Source: Flavobacterium sp. 140616W15
GTDB taxonomy: Bacteria; Bacteroidota; Bacteroidia; Flavobacteriales; Flavobacteriaceae
Assembly: GCF_003668995.1 (NCBI RefSeq)
Contig: NZ_CP033068.1
Location: 3,844,001-3,908,000 of the forward strand
Direction of reading: 5' to 3'
Length of the DNA stretch: 64,000 nucleotides
Shown: positions 9,978 to 19,751 of the stretch, one piece after another
How positions within the stretch are numbered: position 1 is the first letter of the stretch
How the letters are laid out: every line of letters begins with the position of its first letter
Notes under the pieces: model-generated
The model's input: only the letters and a program-made list of their open reading frames with translations
Databases searched by the model: none
Told to the model about the DNA's origin: nothing
Made by a program: the position numbers and the translations under genes

Positions 9978-9992
9978 TAATTTGTATTATTG
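9978..9992 (+). promoter_or_regulatory. Promoter-like element shared by the LRR genes (copy 3)
   Basis: TAATTTGTATTATTG lies about 31 bp upstream of the ATG at 10023 and is the third copy of the block found before the other two LRR genes. Confidence 0.45.
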
Positions 9993-10022
9993 CACTACCT
10001 AATTTAATTTCAAAACCTATTT

Positions 10023-13000
10023 ATGAAAACAAAATTACTTTTATTACTCTTACTAACAAATTTCTCTATTTATGCTCAGACGAACTTAGTCCCTAATGGA
10101 GGATTCGAAAACTGGACAGATAACACAACACTCCCTAGTTGGACAACTCTAAACAATGTTGCGCAAAATACTGCAGAGTATTGGGAAGGATTCAACAGCA
10201 TAAAGTTATCTTTTGCAAGCAGTACTTTGATTCCAAAAATTACAACGCAAGTTCCTTTAAATGCAGGAGTTACTTATGTAGTTAAGTTTAAATACAAATA
10301 TTTAAGCAGCAATTATAACAGCTCTCATCCAATTGTATTAAACATTAGTAAAAACGGAAGTTCGACAACACTTTCTAAGAGTTTTTTTGCTACAGATAAT
10401 AACTGGGCAACAGTTGAAACTACTTTTACACCAGATCAAAATTTATCCTATGATTTAAATATTTCTCTAAATACTCTTGATAACATCGGATTTAACGCAA
10501 ATATTGATTATGTTCAGATTTATGCTAAAGGAACCGAACAATATACCCTTATTCCAGATTTGAATTTTGAAAAAAAATTGATTGCTCTTGGTCACGACTC
10601 TGGCCCAACAGATGGAAAAGTGCTAACAGCTAATATTTCTACATTAACTTCTTTAAACATTACTGCTAATAGTAATGGGGTTGGTTTAGTTAAAGATTTG
10701 ACGGGAATCCAAGATTTCACAGCATTAACATTACTAAATTGTGAAGGCCAACAATTGACAACTTTAGATCTGACTAAAAATACTGCTTTAGCTACTTTAA
10801 ATTGCCAAAACAACTTACTGACAAACTTGAATATTTCTAAAAACTCCTCTTTAACTACTATTATTTGCAATAATAATAAACTAACAAATCTTGATGTTTC
10901 TGAAAAATTAGCCTTGACCAATTTACAATGTACATCTAATAAATTAATAAGTCTGGATGTTTTAAAAAATACTGCCTTAATCACGCTACTTTGCGACAAG
11001 AACTCACTAACAAGTCTGGATATTTCAAAACTCATCGCTTTAGTCACTTTAGATTGTTCAACGAATTTACTAACAAGTCTGGATGCTTCAAAAAACATAG
11101 CTTTGACATCTTTATATTGTACAGACAACCCCCTAACAAATGTAAATGTAAAAAATGGAAACAATAAAGCTTTTTACTGGAATTCTATTTATCATTTAAG
11201 TTTTTCTGGAAATAAAGATTTGAAATGTATCACTGTAGATGACATAGTCTATTCAAATAAAAATTGGACGGGAAACAAAGAATCTGGGGCTACTTATGCC
11301 TTAGCTTGTGATGGGCGGTACACCGCTATTCCTGATCCAAGATTTCATCTAGAACTAATAAATCTCGGACTAGATTCAGGTAATTTTTCTGGAAAAGTGC
11401 TAACAGCAAACATTTCTTCCCTGAAAACTCTTGATTTATCTTCTAAAAACATCACAGATCTTACAGGAATTGAGGATTTTACTGAATTAACTTCCTTAGA
11501 TTGTAGTAAAAACAAGTTATCTTCAATAGATATTTCAAAAAATATTGCTTTAACGACATTAAATTGTTCATATAATTATACAATAGATTTTCTTGATGTT
11601 TCTAAGAATATTAATTTAAAAATCCTAAGTTGCCATAGCCTAAAAATAAGAGATTTAAACCTAAAAAATAATTTAAAGCTGACTCTTCTAAACTGTAGTT
11701 ATAATGCTTTGACTAATTTAGAAATTCCTCATAATCCTGATTTTAATTATCTTGATTGTTCTAATAATCGATTGGCACAGATAGATGTTTCGAAGAATAC
11801 TAATTTGACTTACTTTGATTGCTCCAATAATAAGTTAACGAATCTTGATGTTTCAAATAATGGTTCTCTAATTACTTTTTATTGCAACTCTAACAATCTG
11901 TTTAACCTAAATGTAAAAAATGGCAATAACCTTAAATTGAGTAAACGTAGTTTTATCGACAATCCAAACTTGACATGCATTAATGTTGACTCTTATAGCA
12001 CTTCGAGTTGGGGTCCTAGTAAAGATCCAAAAGCTTTTTACAACTCAAACTGCAGTGGTGAAAATATTCCTTATACTCTTATCCCTGATCCCGCTTTTGA
12101 GCAAAAATTGATAGATATAGGAGTTGATACTGATGGTAAAAATGGAAAAGTAATTACAACCAATATAGCTTCACTAAAATCATTAGATGTGTCTTCCAGC
12201 AATATTACAAATTTAACAGGAATTGAAGATTTTACATCTTTAACTTACTTAGATTGCGGTTCAAATAAAATCTCCAATCTTGATTTAACGCAAAATACTG
12301 TTTTAACTACTTTGTTTTGTCCCAAAAATGATCTGGAAGGTTTGAATCTTTACAAAAATACATTCTTGACTTATTTAGATTGCAACACAAATCGATTAAA
12401 AGGACTCAATGTATATTACCTTACAGCCCTAACTTATTTAAATGTAAGTAATAATTCTCTTTCTAACCTAAATCTATTTTATAATAATGCCTTAACAAAT
12501 TTAAATTGTTCCTACAATAAATTGACGACTTTAGACATAACTAGAAATCTAGCTTTAACCACTTTTAACTGTAGTAACAATATACTGAGAACTCTAAATG
12601 TTGATAAAAACTCGGCCTTGGTGACTTTTATTTGCAATAATAATAAACTAGAAAATTTAGAGGTGACTAAAAATTTGGCCTTAGCGACTTTTATTTGTAA
12701 TAATAATAAACTAGCTTTTTTAGATGTAACTAAAAATGTTATTTTAAATAAATTTGATTGTCAATATAATAATTTGCGGTATTTAAATTTGAAAAATGGG
12801 AATAACAAAAATTTTGATCTGACTGATTCTAATTTCACAAACAATACTCTAACTTGTATTAGCGTAGATGATGAAAATTATTCAAATGCAAATTGGTCAA
12901 ATTTAAAAGATGCATATGTATCTTTTTATGAAAATTGTGACATACTGTACACTTTAATTCCTGATATTAATTTTGAGAATAAATTAATTGCCTTAAAAAT

Positions 13001-15872
13001 TGATTCTGGAATTCCGGACGGCAAAATTGCAACATCGAAAATCAATTTTATAACTTATCTAAATTTAAATGGAAGTTCTATTTCTGATTTAACGGGAATC
13101 CAGGATTTTACGGCATTGACACAATTAAACTTTCAGAATAATCAAGTGACTGCAATCGACATTTCTAAAAACATCGCCTTGACTGAGTTACATGCTAATA
13201 CTAATAAACTTACTACTCTTGATACTTCGAATAATCTTGCTTTAACAGAACTAAACATCAGTAGTAACAAACTAACAAGCATTAATATCTCAAAGAATAT
13301 TAATCTGACATACTTATTTTGCGGTTCAAATCAATTAACGGCTCTCAATGTTTCAAACAATAAAAAACTAAGTAAATTAAGCTGTTCTTCAAATCAATTA
13401 ACAAATCTGGACCTTTCTCAAAACACTGGGCTGAGCGAAATAAACTGTGAAAATAATAATCTTTCTACTTTAAACTTAAAGAATGGAAACAATAAATCCA
13501 TCACAAACAACTACTTAACCCTTGACTTTACACAAAACCCTTTATTAAAGTGCATTCAAGTAGATGATGAAAATTATTCAAATACAAATTGGGGAGATAG
13601 GAAAGACGTAAAAGCAAGTTTTAATACAGATTGCTCTGCTTACACTTTAATTCCAGATTCTAATTTTGAAGATAAATTAATCGCTCTAGGAATAGACAAA
13701 GATGGAAAAAACGGAAAAGTAGCAACTGCGAGTATTGTTACCATAAAATCACTGAACGTTTCAAATTCTGAAATCAAAAATCTAAAAGGAATTGAAGATT
13801 TTGTTTCCCTCACATCTTTAAATTGTTCTAACAATCAATTGAGTGAATTATCTATTGCTAATAATATTTCATTAAACAATTTAAACTGTAGCACAAACAC
13901 TATCCTTGAGCTAGAGTTGTCAAAAAACACTGAACTTGTTACATTAAGTGCTAGTTTTAATCAATTGGAAAATTTGAATGTTTCAAAAAACACGAAACTA
14001 AAAGAAATTGATTGTGCTGGAAATAATTTGTTCAACCTGAATTTAAAAAACGGAAACAATGTAAACATGCAAAGGGTTATTTTTGGTAATTTTACTCAAA
14101 ATCCAAATCTACTTTGTATTCTAGTTGATGATGCTGCATTCTCAAATCAAAACTGGATTGCAAAAGATGCAACCGCAAGCTACTCTTCTGAAGCTTGTGC
14201 AGAAAACATACAATATACTTTAATTCCTGATCCCAACTTTGAAAAACACTTAATCTCCCTAGGTATTGATTCTGGTACAGTTGATGGAAAGGTTTTAACC
14301 TCAAATGTAAAAAATATAACATCTTTATCTGCTTTTGGAAGTCCAGATAAAATTACCGATTTAACTGGTATTGAAGATTTTGTTTCTTTAGAGTCACTTT
14401 ACTGCTATAAACAGGCAATTATAAAACTTAACCTCTCTAAAAATCAAAAATTAAAACTTTTAGATATAAACAATAATAAAGTTAGTATTTTAGATTTATC
14501 TAAAAACACTGCTTTAGAAACAGTAAATTGTGGTTTTAACAATTTAACAGAATTAAATGTATCAAACAATAAGGCTTTAAAATCACTTCATATCAATAAC
14601 AATCAAATTACAAATGTAGATGTTTCTCAAAACCCTACATTAGAGGATTTAGAGGTCGGTTCAAATCAGCTTATAACTATTGATGTAACTACCAATCTAG
14701 CATTAAAGAAACTCAGTATCTATGGAAATAAAATAAAAGCAGTGAATACCTCTAAAAATCCAGATTTAATCGCTTTAACAGCTTTTTTAACGGAACTAAA
14801 AGATGTAGATGTTTCTCAAAATAAAGCGTTGACTTACTTAAATGTTAAAAATTGTCAATTAACAGCTATTGATGTTTCTAAAAACAAAGCTTTATACGGA
14901 TTGGAAGTTTCTGAAAATAAAATTGAGACAATAGATGTCTCTCAAAATCCTTTATTGACTACCTTGACGGTAAATTCAAATCAATTGACGAGTTTAAATC
15001 TTAAAAATGGCAAAAACACTTTACTGAATAATAACTATGTCTCGTTTACGTCAAACCCAAAATTATACTGTATTCTTGTTGATGATGTAACCTATGCCAA
15101 CACAAATTGGCCGTATAACAAAGATGCTATTGCAACTTATAATACCGAATGTACTGGAGAATTGATTTTGCCAGCAAACAATTTTGCTGTAGAAACTAAA
15201 GCTGAATCTTGTTTAGGAGAAAACAATGGAGAAATTAATATAGTAGCAAAAACATCATTTGCTTATACTGCAACTATTAATAGCAAATCGTATTCTTTTA
15301 CTAACAACATTCTAAAAGTGGCTAATTTAACTCCAGGCGTTTACAAAATTAAAATCACAATCCCTGGACAAATTTTTGAACAAAACTTTAATGTTACTAT
15401 CGCTAAAGGAGCAACCATTTCTGGAAAATCTAATATAACAGCTAGAAAAGTTGATGTTGAAATTACAGAAGGAACAGCTCCTTATACCGTTTTTGTTGAC
15501 GGGACAGAGCAGTTTCAAACCAATGATAGTGCTTTTTCTGTAGATGTTACTAGAAATGCTTTAGTAGAAGTAGCCACTGCAAAAGCTTGTGAAGGCATTT
15601 TCGCTAAAAAGGTTTCTGTTTCAGATTTTGAATCCAGTAGTTTATCTTCTTATCCTAACCCAACTTCAGGAAGTTTTGAAATCGAAATCACTTCAAACAA
15701 AAAAGAAATCAAAATAGAAATTTACAATTTAGGAGGTCAATTAGTTTCAGCTAAAACATATCCTATCGAAAGTGGAAAAGCACAATTAAATCTTGAAAAC
15801 CAAGCTTCAGGAATTTATATCACTAAAATCTATTTAGATACTCCAGAATACATTAAAATTATAAAAAAATAA
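10023..15872 (+). CDS. Giant leucine-rich-repeat surface protein with T9SS type A sorting domain (six modules)
   Basis: A 1949-residue secreted protein. It has a signal peptide (MKTKLLLLLLLTNFSIYAQ). Residues about 20-168 form a carbohydrate-binding-like jelly roll (NLVPNGGFENW to NIDYVQIYA), where the 3482 gene instead has a LamG domain. Six super-modules begin near residues 172, 431, 682, 973, 1205 and 1397. Each carries IPDxxFExxLIxLGxD, DLTGIEDF, 21-residue leucine-rich repeats and a CIxVDDxxYSNxNW closing block. The C-terminal 240 residues, from ESCLGENNGE to the T9SS type A tail YIKIIKK, nearly match those of the 3482 gene. The lipoprotein gene follows after 2 bp. The protein is probably an adhesin or ligand-capturing surface protein, but this is inference from domain types. 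Confidence 0.93.
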   Translation: MKTKLLLLLLLTNFSIYAQTNLVPNGGFENWTDNTTLPSWTTLNNVAQNTAEYWEGFNSIKLSFASSTLIPKITTQVPLNAGVTYVVKFKYKYLSSNYNSSHPIVLNISKNGSSTTLSKSFFATDNNWATVETTFTPDQNLSYDLNISLNTLDNIGFNANIDYVQIYAKGTEQYTLIPDLNFEKKLIALGHDSGPTDGKVLTANISTLTSLNITANSNGVGLVKDLTGIQDFTALTLLNCEGQQLTTLDLTKNTALATLNCQNNLLTNLNISKNSSLTTIICNNNKLTNLDVSEKLALTNLQCTSNKLISLDVLKNTALITLLCDKNSLTSLDISKLIALVTLDCSTNLLTSLDASKNIALTSLYCTDNPLTNVNVKNGNNKAFYWNSIYHLSFSGNKDLKCITVDDIVYSNKNWTGNKESGATYALACDGRYTAIPDPRFHLELINLGLDSGNFSGKVLTANISSLKTLDLSSKNITDLTGIEDFTELTSLDCSKNKLSSIDISKNIALTTLNCSYNYTIDFLDVSKNINLKILSCHSLKIRDLNLKNNLKLTLLNCSYNALTNLEIPHNPDFNYLDCSNNRLAQIDVSKNTNLTYFDCSNNKLTNLDVSNNGSLITFYCNSNNLFNLNVKNGNNLKLSKRSFIDNPNLTCINVDSYSTSSWGPSKDPKAFYNSNCSGENIPYTLIPDPAFEQKLIDIGVDTDGKNGKVITTNIASLKSLDVSSSNITNLTGIEDFTSLTYLDCGSNKISNLDLTQNTVLTTLFCPKNDLEGLNLYKNTFLTYLDCNTNRLKGLNVYYLTALTYLNVSNNSLSNLNLFYNNALTNLNCSYNKLTTLDITRNLALTTFNCSNNILRTLNVDKNSALVTFICNNNKLENLEVTKNLALATFICNNNKLAFLDVTKNVILNKFDCQYNNLRYLNLKNGNNKNFDLTDSNFTNNTLTCISVDDENYSNANWSNLKDAYVSFYENCDILYTLIPDINFENKLIALKIDSGIPDGKIATSKINFITYLNLNGSSISDLTGIQDFTALTQLNFQNNQVTAIDISKNIALTELHANTNKLTTLDTSNNLALTELNISSNKLTSINISKNINLTYLFCGSNQLTALNVSNNKKLSKLSCSSNQLTNLDLSQNTGLSEINCENNNLSTLNLKNGNNKSITNNYLTLDFTQNPLLKCIQVDDENYSNTNWGDRKDVKASFNTDCSAYTLIPDSNFEDKLIALGIDKDGKNGKVATASIVTIKSLNVSNSEIKNLKGIEDFVSLTSLNCSNNQLSELSIANNISLNNLNCSTNTILELELSKNTELVTLSASFNQLENLNVSKNTKLKEIDCAGNNLFNLNLKNGNNVNMQRVIFGNFTQNPNLLCILVDDAAFSNQNWIAKDATASYSSEACAENIQYTLIPDPNFEKHLISLGIDSGTVDGKVLTSNVKNITSLSAFGSPDKITDLTGIEDFVSLESLYCYKQAIIKLNLSKNQKLKLLDINNNKVSILDLSKNTALETVNCGFNNLTELNVSNNKALKSLHINNNQITNVDVSQNPTLEDLEVGSNQLITIDVTTNLALKKLSIYGNKIKAVNTSKNPDLIALTAFLTELKDVDVSQNKALTYLNVKNCQLTAIDVSKNKALYGLEVSENKIETIDVSQNPLLTTLTVNSNQLTSLNLKNGKNTLLNNNYVSFTSNPKLYCILVDDVTYANTNWPYNKDAIATYNTECTGELILPANNFAVETKAESCLGENNGEINIVAKTSFAYTATINSKSYSFTNNILKVANLTPGVYKIKITIPGQIFEQNFNVTIAKGATISGKSNITARKVDVEITEGTAPYTVFVDGTEQFQTNDSAFSVDVTRNALVEVATAKACEGIFAKKVSVSDFESSSLSSYPNPTSGSFEIEITSNKKEIKIEIYNLGGQLVSAKTYPIESGKAQLNLENQASGIYITKIYLDTPEYIKIIKK

Positions 15873-15874
15873 AG

Positions 15875-16570
15875 ATGAAGAACTCTATATACCTATTAAT
15901 CATTAGTTTATTATTTACAGCTTGCGGTGGCGGTAGCGATGATTCAGATCCAACTTCCGAAGCTAATGTAGCACCAACAGTACCGGAATTGGTTTCTCCG
16001 GCAGACAATAAACTATGTGTAGATAATACTGTTTCTTTTCAATGGAAACCTTCTACAGATAGCAACAAAGACGTTATCACTTATCAAATTCAGGTAGCAA
16101 AAGATAATACATTTGCTCAAGTTATAAAAACAAATGAAGTTAACTCTGATAATTCATTGATAAATTTAGATAAAAACACAGCGTATTACTGGAGAGTAAA
16201 AGCTACAGATAGTAAAGGTCTATCTAGTGCTTATTCCTCTACTTACAAACTTTATACTACTGGCGAAGCTGTGGTGAATCATTTGCCTTTTTCTCCAGAA
16301 TTAGTACAACCTGATATAAATACGACATTAAGCACCACAACTGCAACTTTAAAATGGAAAGCAACAGATGTTGATGCTACAGATGTTCTAACTTATGATG
16401 TCTATTTTGGAACTACTAACCCACCTAACAAAAAAATAAGCGAGAACAAAGCTACAAATGCACTTGATGTAACTTTAGAACCTGCAAAAGAATATTTCTG
16501 GAGAGTTATTGTGAAAGACAACAAAGGAGGAGAAACCGCTGGTCAAGTTTGGAAATTCAAAACCAACTAA
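15875..16570 (+). CDS. Fibronectin III-like repeat lipoprotein (LRR cassette 2)
   Basis: A 231-residue lipoprotein, paralogous and equal in length to the gene at 7711. The signal peptide ends LFTAC, and the mature start is CGGGSDDSDPTSE. The SDD cluster after the cysteine resembles the Flavobacterium surface-lipoprotein export signal. Two fibronectin-like beta-sandwich repeats follow. From about residue 165 to the end it is almost identical at DNA level to the first copy (three or so differences in about 150 bp around 16354-16505), while residues 20-160 have diverged strongly. It starts 2 bp after the giant LRR gene and is followed by a strong terminator, so the pair forms a bicistronic unit. 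Confidence 0.88.
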   Translation: MKNSIYLLIISLLFTACGGGSDDSDPTSEANVAPTVPELVSPADNKLCVDNTVSFQWKPSTDSNKDVITYQIQVAKDNTFAQVIKTNEVNSDNSLINLDKNTAYYWRVKATDSKGLSSAYSSTYKLYTTGEAVVNHLPFSPELVQPDINTTLSTTTATLKWKATDVDATDVLTYDVYFGTTNPPNKKISENKATNALDVTLEPAKEYFWRVIVKDNKGGETAGQVWKFKTN

Positions 16571-16589
16571 AACATCAATTAGCTAAACT

Positions 16590-16629
16590 AAAAAATCCCG
16601 TTTTCAAAACTATGAAAACGGGATTTTTT
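16590..16629 (+). terminator. Strong terminator after LRR cassette 2
   Basis: The hairpin ATCCCGTTTTC/GAAAACGGGAT with loop AAAACTAT is flanked by A and T tracts. It can act for the forward lipoprotein gene and probably also for the convergent MBL hydrolase gene. Confidence 0.9.
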
Positions 16630-16646
16630 TTAAATTTTAATTACAG

Positions 16647-17504
16647 TTAAAGAATCTCTTCACAAGTAAAAACATCTTTAAGCCTTACTCCTTTTTCTGT
16701 ATGTTCAACCGTTATAATTTGATTATGTGCATCATGCTCCAGAAACAAATAGTAATTATTATCTGCAGCCGCACTAAGAAACTTTGACTTCTCAGGCATT
16801 GTCAATAATGGTCTTGTATCATATCCCATAACGTATGGCAACGGAATATGTCCAGCTGTAGCCAATAGATCTGCACAAAAAACAATCGTTTTATCCTGAT
16901 ACTGAATATGTGGAATCATTTGTTTTTCGGTATGGCCATCGACATAATAAATTCCAAAATTTATTTCTTCTGAAAAACCAAAATCAGATTCTGGACGCTT
17001 AATAAAATTTAATTGCCCACTTTCTTGCATTGGCAGAATATTTTCAGACAAAAAAGAAGCCTTTTCTCGAGCATTAGGTTTGGTAGCCCATTCCCAATGA
17101 TTTTCATTACTCCAATATTTAGCATTTTTAAAAGCTGGTTCATAACCCGTTTTGCCAGCATTCCATTGCACACTTCCACCACAATGATCAAAATGCAGAT
17201 GCGTCATAAAAACATCCGTGATATCATCTCTATGAAAACCATATTTTGCCAACGATTTATCTATCGAATGATTTCCCCAAAGCGAATAATATCCAAAAAA
17301 CTTATCCGATTGTTTGTTCCCCATTCCAGTATCGATCAAAATAAGTCGGCTACCATCTTCAATAAGCAAGCATCTAGCGGCAATATCTATCAAATTGTTT
17401 TCATCGGCAGGATTGGTTTTATTCCAAATTGTTTTAGGCACAACACCAAACATGGCACCACCGTCTAATTTAAAATTTCCTGATTCTATTGGGTAAAGCT
17501 TCAT
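16647..17504 (-). CDS. MBL-fold metallo-hydrolase
   Basis: A 285-residue metallo-beta-lactamase-fold hydrolase. The zinc motif HLHFDH (residues 102-107) is preceded by the strand IDTGMGN and followed by HCGG. Later fold elements are VDGHTEKQMIPH and the ADL motif in FCADLLATAGH. There is no signal peptide, so the enzyme is probably cytoplasmic. The architecture resembles the quorum-quenching lactonase/MBL hydrolase group, but the substrate cannot be assigned. It converges with the LRR cassette and shares its terminator. Its start is 213 bp from the divergent suf operon. Confidence 0.88.
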   Translation of the reverse strand: MKLYPIESGNFKLDGGAMFGVVPKTIWNKTNPADENNLIDIAARCLLIEDGSRLILIDTGMGNKQSDKFFGYYSLWGNHSIDKSLAKYGFHRDDITDVFMTHLHFDHCGGSVQWNAGKTGYEPAFKNAKYWSNENHWEWATKPNAREKASFLSENILPMQESGQLNFIKRPESDFGFSEEINFGIYYVDGHTEKQMIPHIQYQDKTIVFCADLLATAGHIPLPYVMGYDTRPLLTMPEKSKFLSAAADNNYYLFLEHDAHNQIITVEHTEKGVRLKDVFTCEEIL

Positions 17505-17679
17505 TATTTAATTATTTAAAAATTCAAATGTTACAAAAATTAAGATTCAATGATCTTTTGTTTGATTAATCATGCAATTTAATAAAATCCTTTTGCTTTA
17601 AAGGAAATCAAATAGACTTTATCTATTTTAACATTTGTTATAATAATGTGAACCGTTGTGGAAAAAGATTTTTATATAG

Positions 17680-17687
17680 TATCTTTG
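17680..17687 (+). promoter_or_regulatory. suf operon promoter (-7 TATCTTTG, -33 TTG)
   Basis: TATCTTTG matches the Bacteroidota -7 consensus TAnnTTTG exactly. A TTG at 17656-17658, 21 bp upstream, fits the -33 element. The A-type carrier gene starts 30 bp downstream. Confidence 0.7.
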
Positions 17688-17717
17688 CAAATAATTTAGA
17701 CAATAATCTACATAACA

Positions 17718-18047
17718 ATGATAAAGGTTTCTGATTCTGCCAAAAAGAAAATTATCGACTTGATGAAAGACGATGGTTTTGATGCCGCACATGACTACGT
17801 AAGAGTAGGGGTGAAAAGTGGTGGGTGCTCCGGTTTATCATATGATTTAAAATTTGACAAAACCAAAGGAGACGACGATAAAATATTCATAGACAACGAT
17901 ATAACTATTGCTGTCGAAAAAAAATCATTTCTATATTTAGCTGGAACAATATTAGAATTTTCAGGTGGATTAAACGGAAAAGGATTTGTATTTAATAATC
18001 CAAACGCAAGTAGAACTTGTGGTTGTGGCGAAAGTTTTTCACTTTAG
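17718..18047 (+). CDS. HesB/IscA/SufA-type iron-sulfur cluster carrier
   Basis: A 109-residue A-type carrier that receives Fe-S clusters from the SufBCD scaffold and passes them to apoproteins. The three cluster-binding cysteines are present: Cys37 in SGGCSGLSY, and Cys101 and Cys103 in TCGCGESF. Length and motif spacing are normal for the family. It is first in the suf gene row, 85 bp before sufB, and is preceded by a good promoter match. The symbol sufA or iscA would be guesswork between close relatives, but its place heading the suf row favours a SUF role. Confidence 0.93.
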   Translation: MIKVSDSAKKKIIDLMKDDGFDAAHDYVRVGVKSGGCSGLSYDLKFDKTKGDDDKIFIDNDITIAVEKKSFLYLAGTILEFSGGLNGKGFVFNNPNASRTCGCGESFSL

Positions 18048-18132
18048 CCAACGTCGAAAGTCATAAAATCAAACGGAGCTACACATACTTCGGATCTTAA
18101 GACATTCAAACTTATAAGACCATATTGAAACA

Positions 18133-19581
18133 ATGAGCAAATACACTGAAGACGATTTAAAAATCGAACTCGAAACTAAAGAATACGAATACGGATTTTA
18201 TACCAATATAGAATCAGAAACGTTTCCTATTGGGCTAAACGAAGATATTGTTCGTGCCATTTCTCTAAAAAAAGAAGAACCACAATGGATGACCGATTGG
18301 CGCATTGAAGCTTTTCGTGCATGGCAAGAAATGATCGAGCCAGAATGGGCAAATGTGCATTATCAAAAACCCGATTTCCAAGCAATCTCATATTACTCTG
18401 CTCCTAAACAAGTAGATCCTAATAAAACATTAGACGATGTAGATCCGGAACTTTTAGAAATGTACAAAAAGTTAGGAATCTCTGTCGACGAACAAAAAAT
18501 GATGAACAATGTCGCTATGGATATTGTAGTCGATTCTGTTTCTGTTGCTACAACTTTCAAAAAAACATTGGGAGAAAAAGGGATTATTTTCTGTCCTATT
18601 TCTGAAGCGATAAAAGAGCATCCTGAATTAGTTCGTAAATACCTAGGAACAGTTGTACCACAAAAAGACAATTTTTATGCAGCATTAAATTCAGCTGTTT
18701 TCTCAGATGGTTCATTCTGTTATATTCCAAAAGGCGTTCGTTGTCCAATGGAACTTTCTACTTATTTCCGAATCAATCAAGCAGGAACAGGGCAATTTGA
18801 AAGAACATTGGTTATTGCCGACGAAGGAAGCTATGTATCGTACCTAGAAGGATGTACAGCACCAAGTCGTGACGAAAACCAACTGCATGCTGCTGTAGTA
18901 GAGCTAATTGCTCTAGATGATGCAGAAATCAAATACTCAACCGTTCAAAACTGGTATCCAGGAAACAAAGAAGGAAAAGGTGGTGTATTTAATTTCGTAA
19001 CCAAAAGAGGTTTATGCGAAACGAATGCAAAAATCTCATGGACACAGGTAGAAACTGGTTCAGCTGTAACATGGAAATACCCATCTTGCGTTTTAAAAGG
19101 AGACAATTCGGTAGGTGAATTTTATTCAATTGCCGTTACCAATAATTTCCAACAAGCAGATACTGGAACAAAAATGATTCATTTAGGTAAAAACACTAAA
19201 TCAACAATCATCTCTAAAGGTATCTCAGCTGGAAAATCACAAAATAGCTACCGTGGATTAGTGCAAATAAGTGCTCGAGCAGATAATGCAAGAAACTTTT
19301 CGCAATGTGACTCTCTTTTAATGGGTAACAATTGTGGCGCACATACTTTTCCATATATCGAGAGCAAAAATCCTTCTGCAAAAATAGAACACGAAGCAAC
19401 AACAAGTAAAATTGGTGAAGACCAAGTATTCTATTGTAATCAACGTGGTATTCCAACTGAAAAAGCAATTGCATTAATCGTAAATGGTTTTAGCAAAGAC
19501 GTTTTAAATAAATTGCCAATGGAGTTTGCTGTAGAAGCACAAAAATTATTAGAAATTTCTTTGGAAGGTTCTGTGGGTTAA
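18133..19581 (+). CDS. sufB: Fe-S cluster assembly protein SufB
   Basis: A 482-residue SufB, the scaffold subunit of the SufBC2D complex on which Fe-S clusters are built. Family landmarks include [23 protein letters not shown], the beta-helix core and [46 protein letters not shown], broken here as motifs GNNCGAH and EHEATTSKI with conserved Cys and His. Length is normal. It follows the A-type carrier by 85 bp and is followed by a 170-bp gap, rich in TTTAAAGTTT repeats, before sufC. Confidence 0.97.
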   Translation: MSKYTEDDLKIELETKEYEYGFYTNIESETFPIGLNEDIVRAISLKKEEPQWMTDWRIEAFRAWQEMIEPEWANVHYQKPDFQAISYYSAPKQVDPNKTLDDVDPELLEMYKKLGISVDEQKMMNNVAMDIVVDSVSVATTFKKTLGEKGIIFCPISEAIKEHPELVRKYLGTVVPQKDNFYAALNSAVFSDGSFCYIPKGVRCPMELSTYFRINQAGTGQFERTLVIADEGSYVSYLEGCTAPSRDENQLHAAVVELIALDDAEIKYSTVQNWYPGNKEGKGGVFNFVTKRGLCETNAKISWTQVETGSAVTWKYPSCVLKGDNSVGEFYSIAVTNNFQQADTGTKMIHLGKNTKSTIISKGISAGKSQNSYRGLVQISARADNARNFSQCDSLLMGNNCGAHTFPYIESKNPSAKIEHEATTSKIGEDQVFYCNQRGIPTEKAIALIVNGFSKDVLNKLPMEFAVEAQKLLEISLEGSVG

Positions 19582-19585
19582 TACG

Positions 19586-19745
19586 TTTAAAGTTTCAGGT
19601 CTAAAGTTTGCAAAACACACTTTAAACTTAAAAAGAAACTTTTCACAAAAACCTAAATTGAAAATAAATAGTTTAAACAAGAAAAAATTTAAAGCAACCG
19701 TTCCTTAATAAAACTAAAGAACTTGAACTTTAAACTTTAAACAAA
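19586..19745. repeat. Intergenic TTTAAAGTTTCAGGT-type repeat between sufB and sufC
   Basis: Several forward and inverted copies of TTTAAAGTTT/AAACTTTAAA can pair to form a long hairpin. The same short sequence reappears at 20512-20565, 20968-21000 and 26664-26716, so it is a dispersed family restricted here to the suf region. Confidence 0.6.
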
Positions 19746-19751
19746 AATAAC

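Noticed and set aside
8742..11164. Reverse-strand ORFs of 165 and 190 codons opposite the LRR genes (8742-9239, 10592-11164)
   Set aside because: They are antisense to in-frame leucine-rich repeats with clear protein conservation; their length follows from the repeat codon pattern.
17013..17468. Forward ORF of 151 codons opposite the MBL hydrolase
   Set aside because: It is antisense to a gene with complete zinc motifs; no family resemblance is seen.
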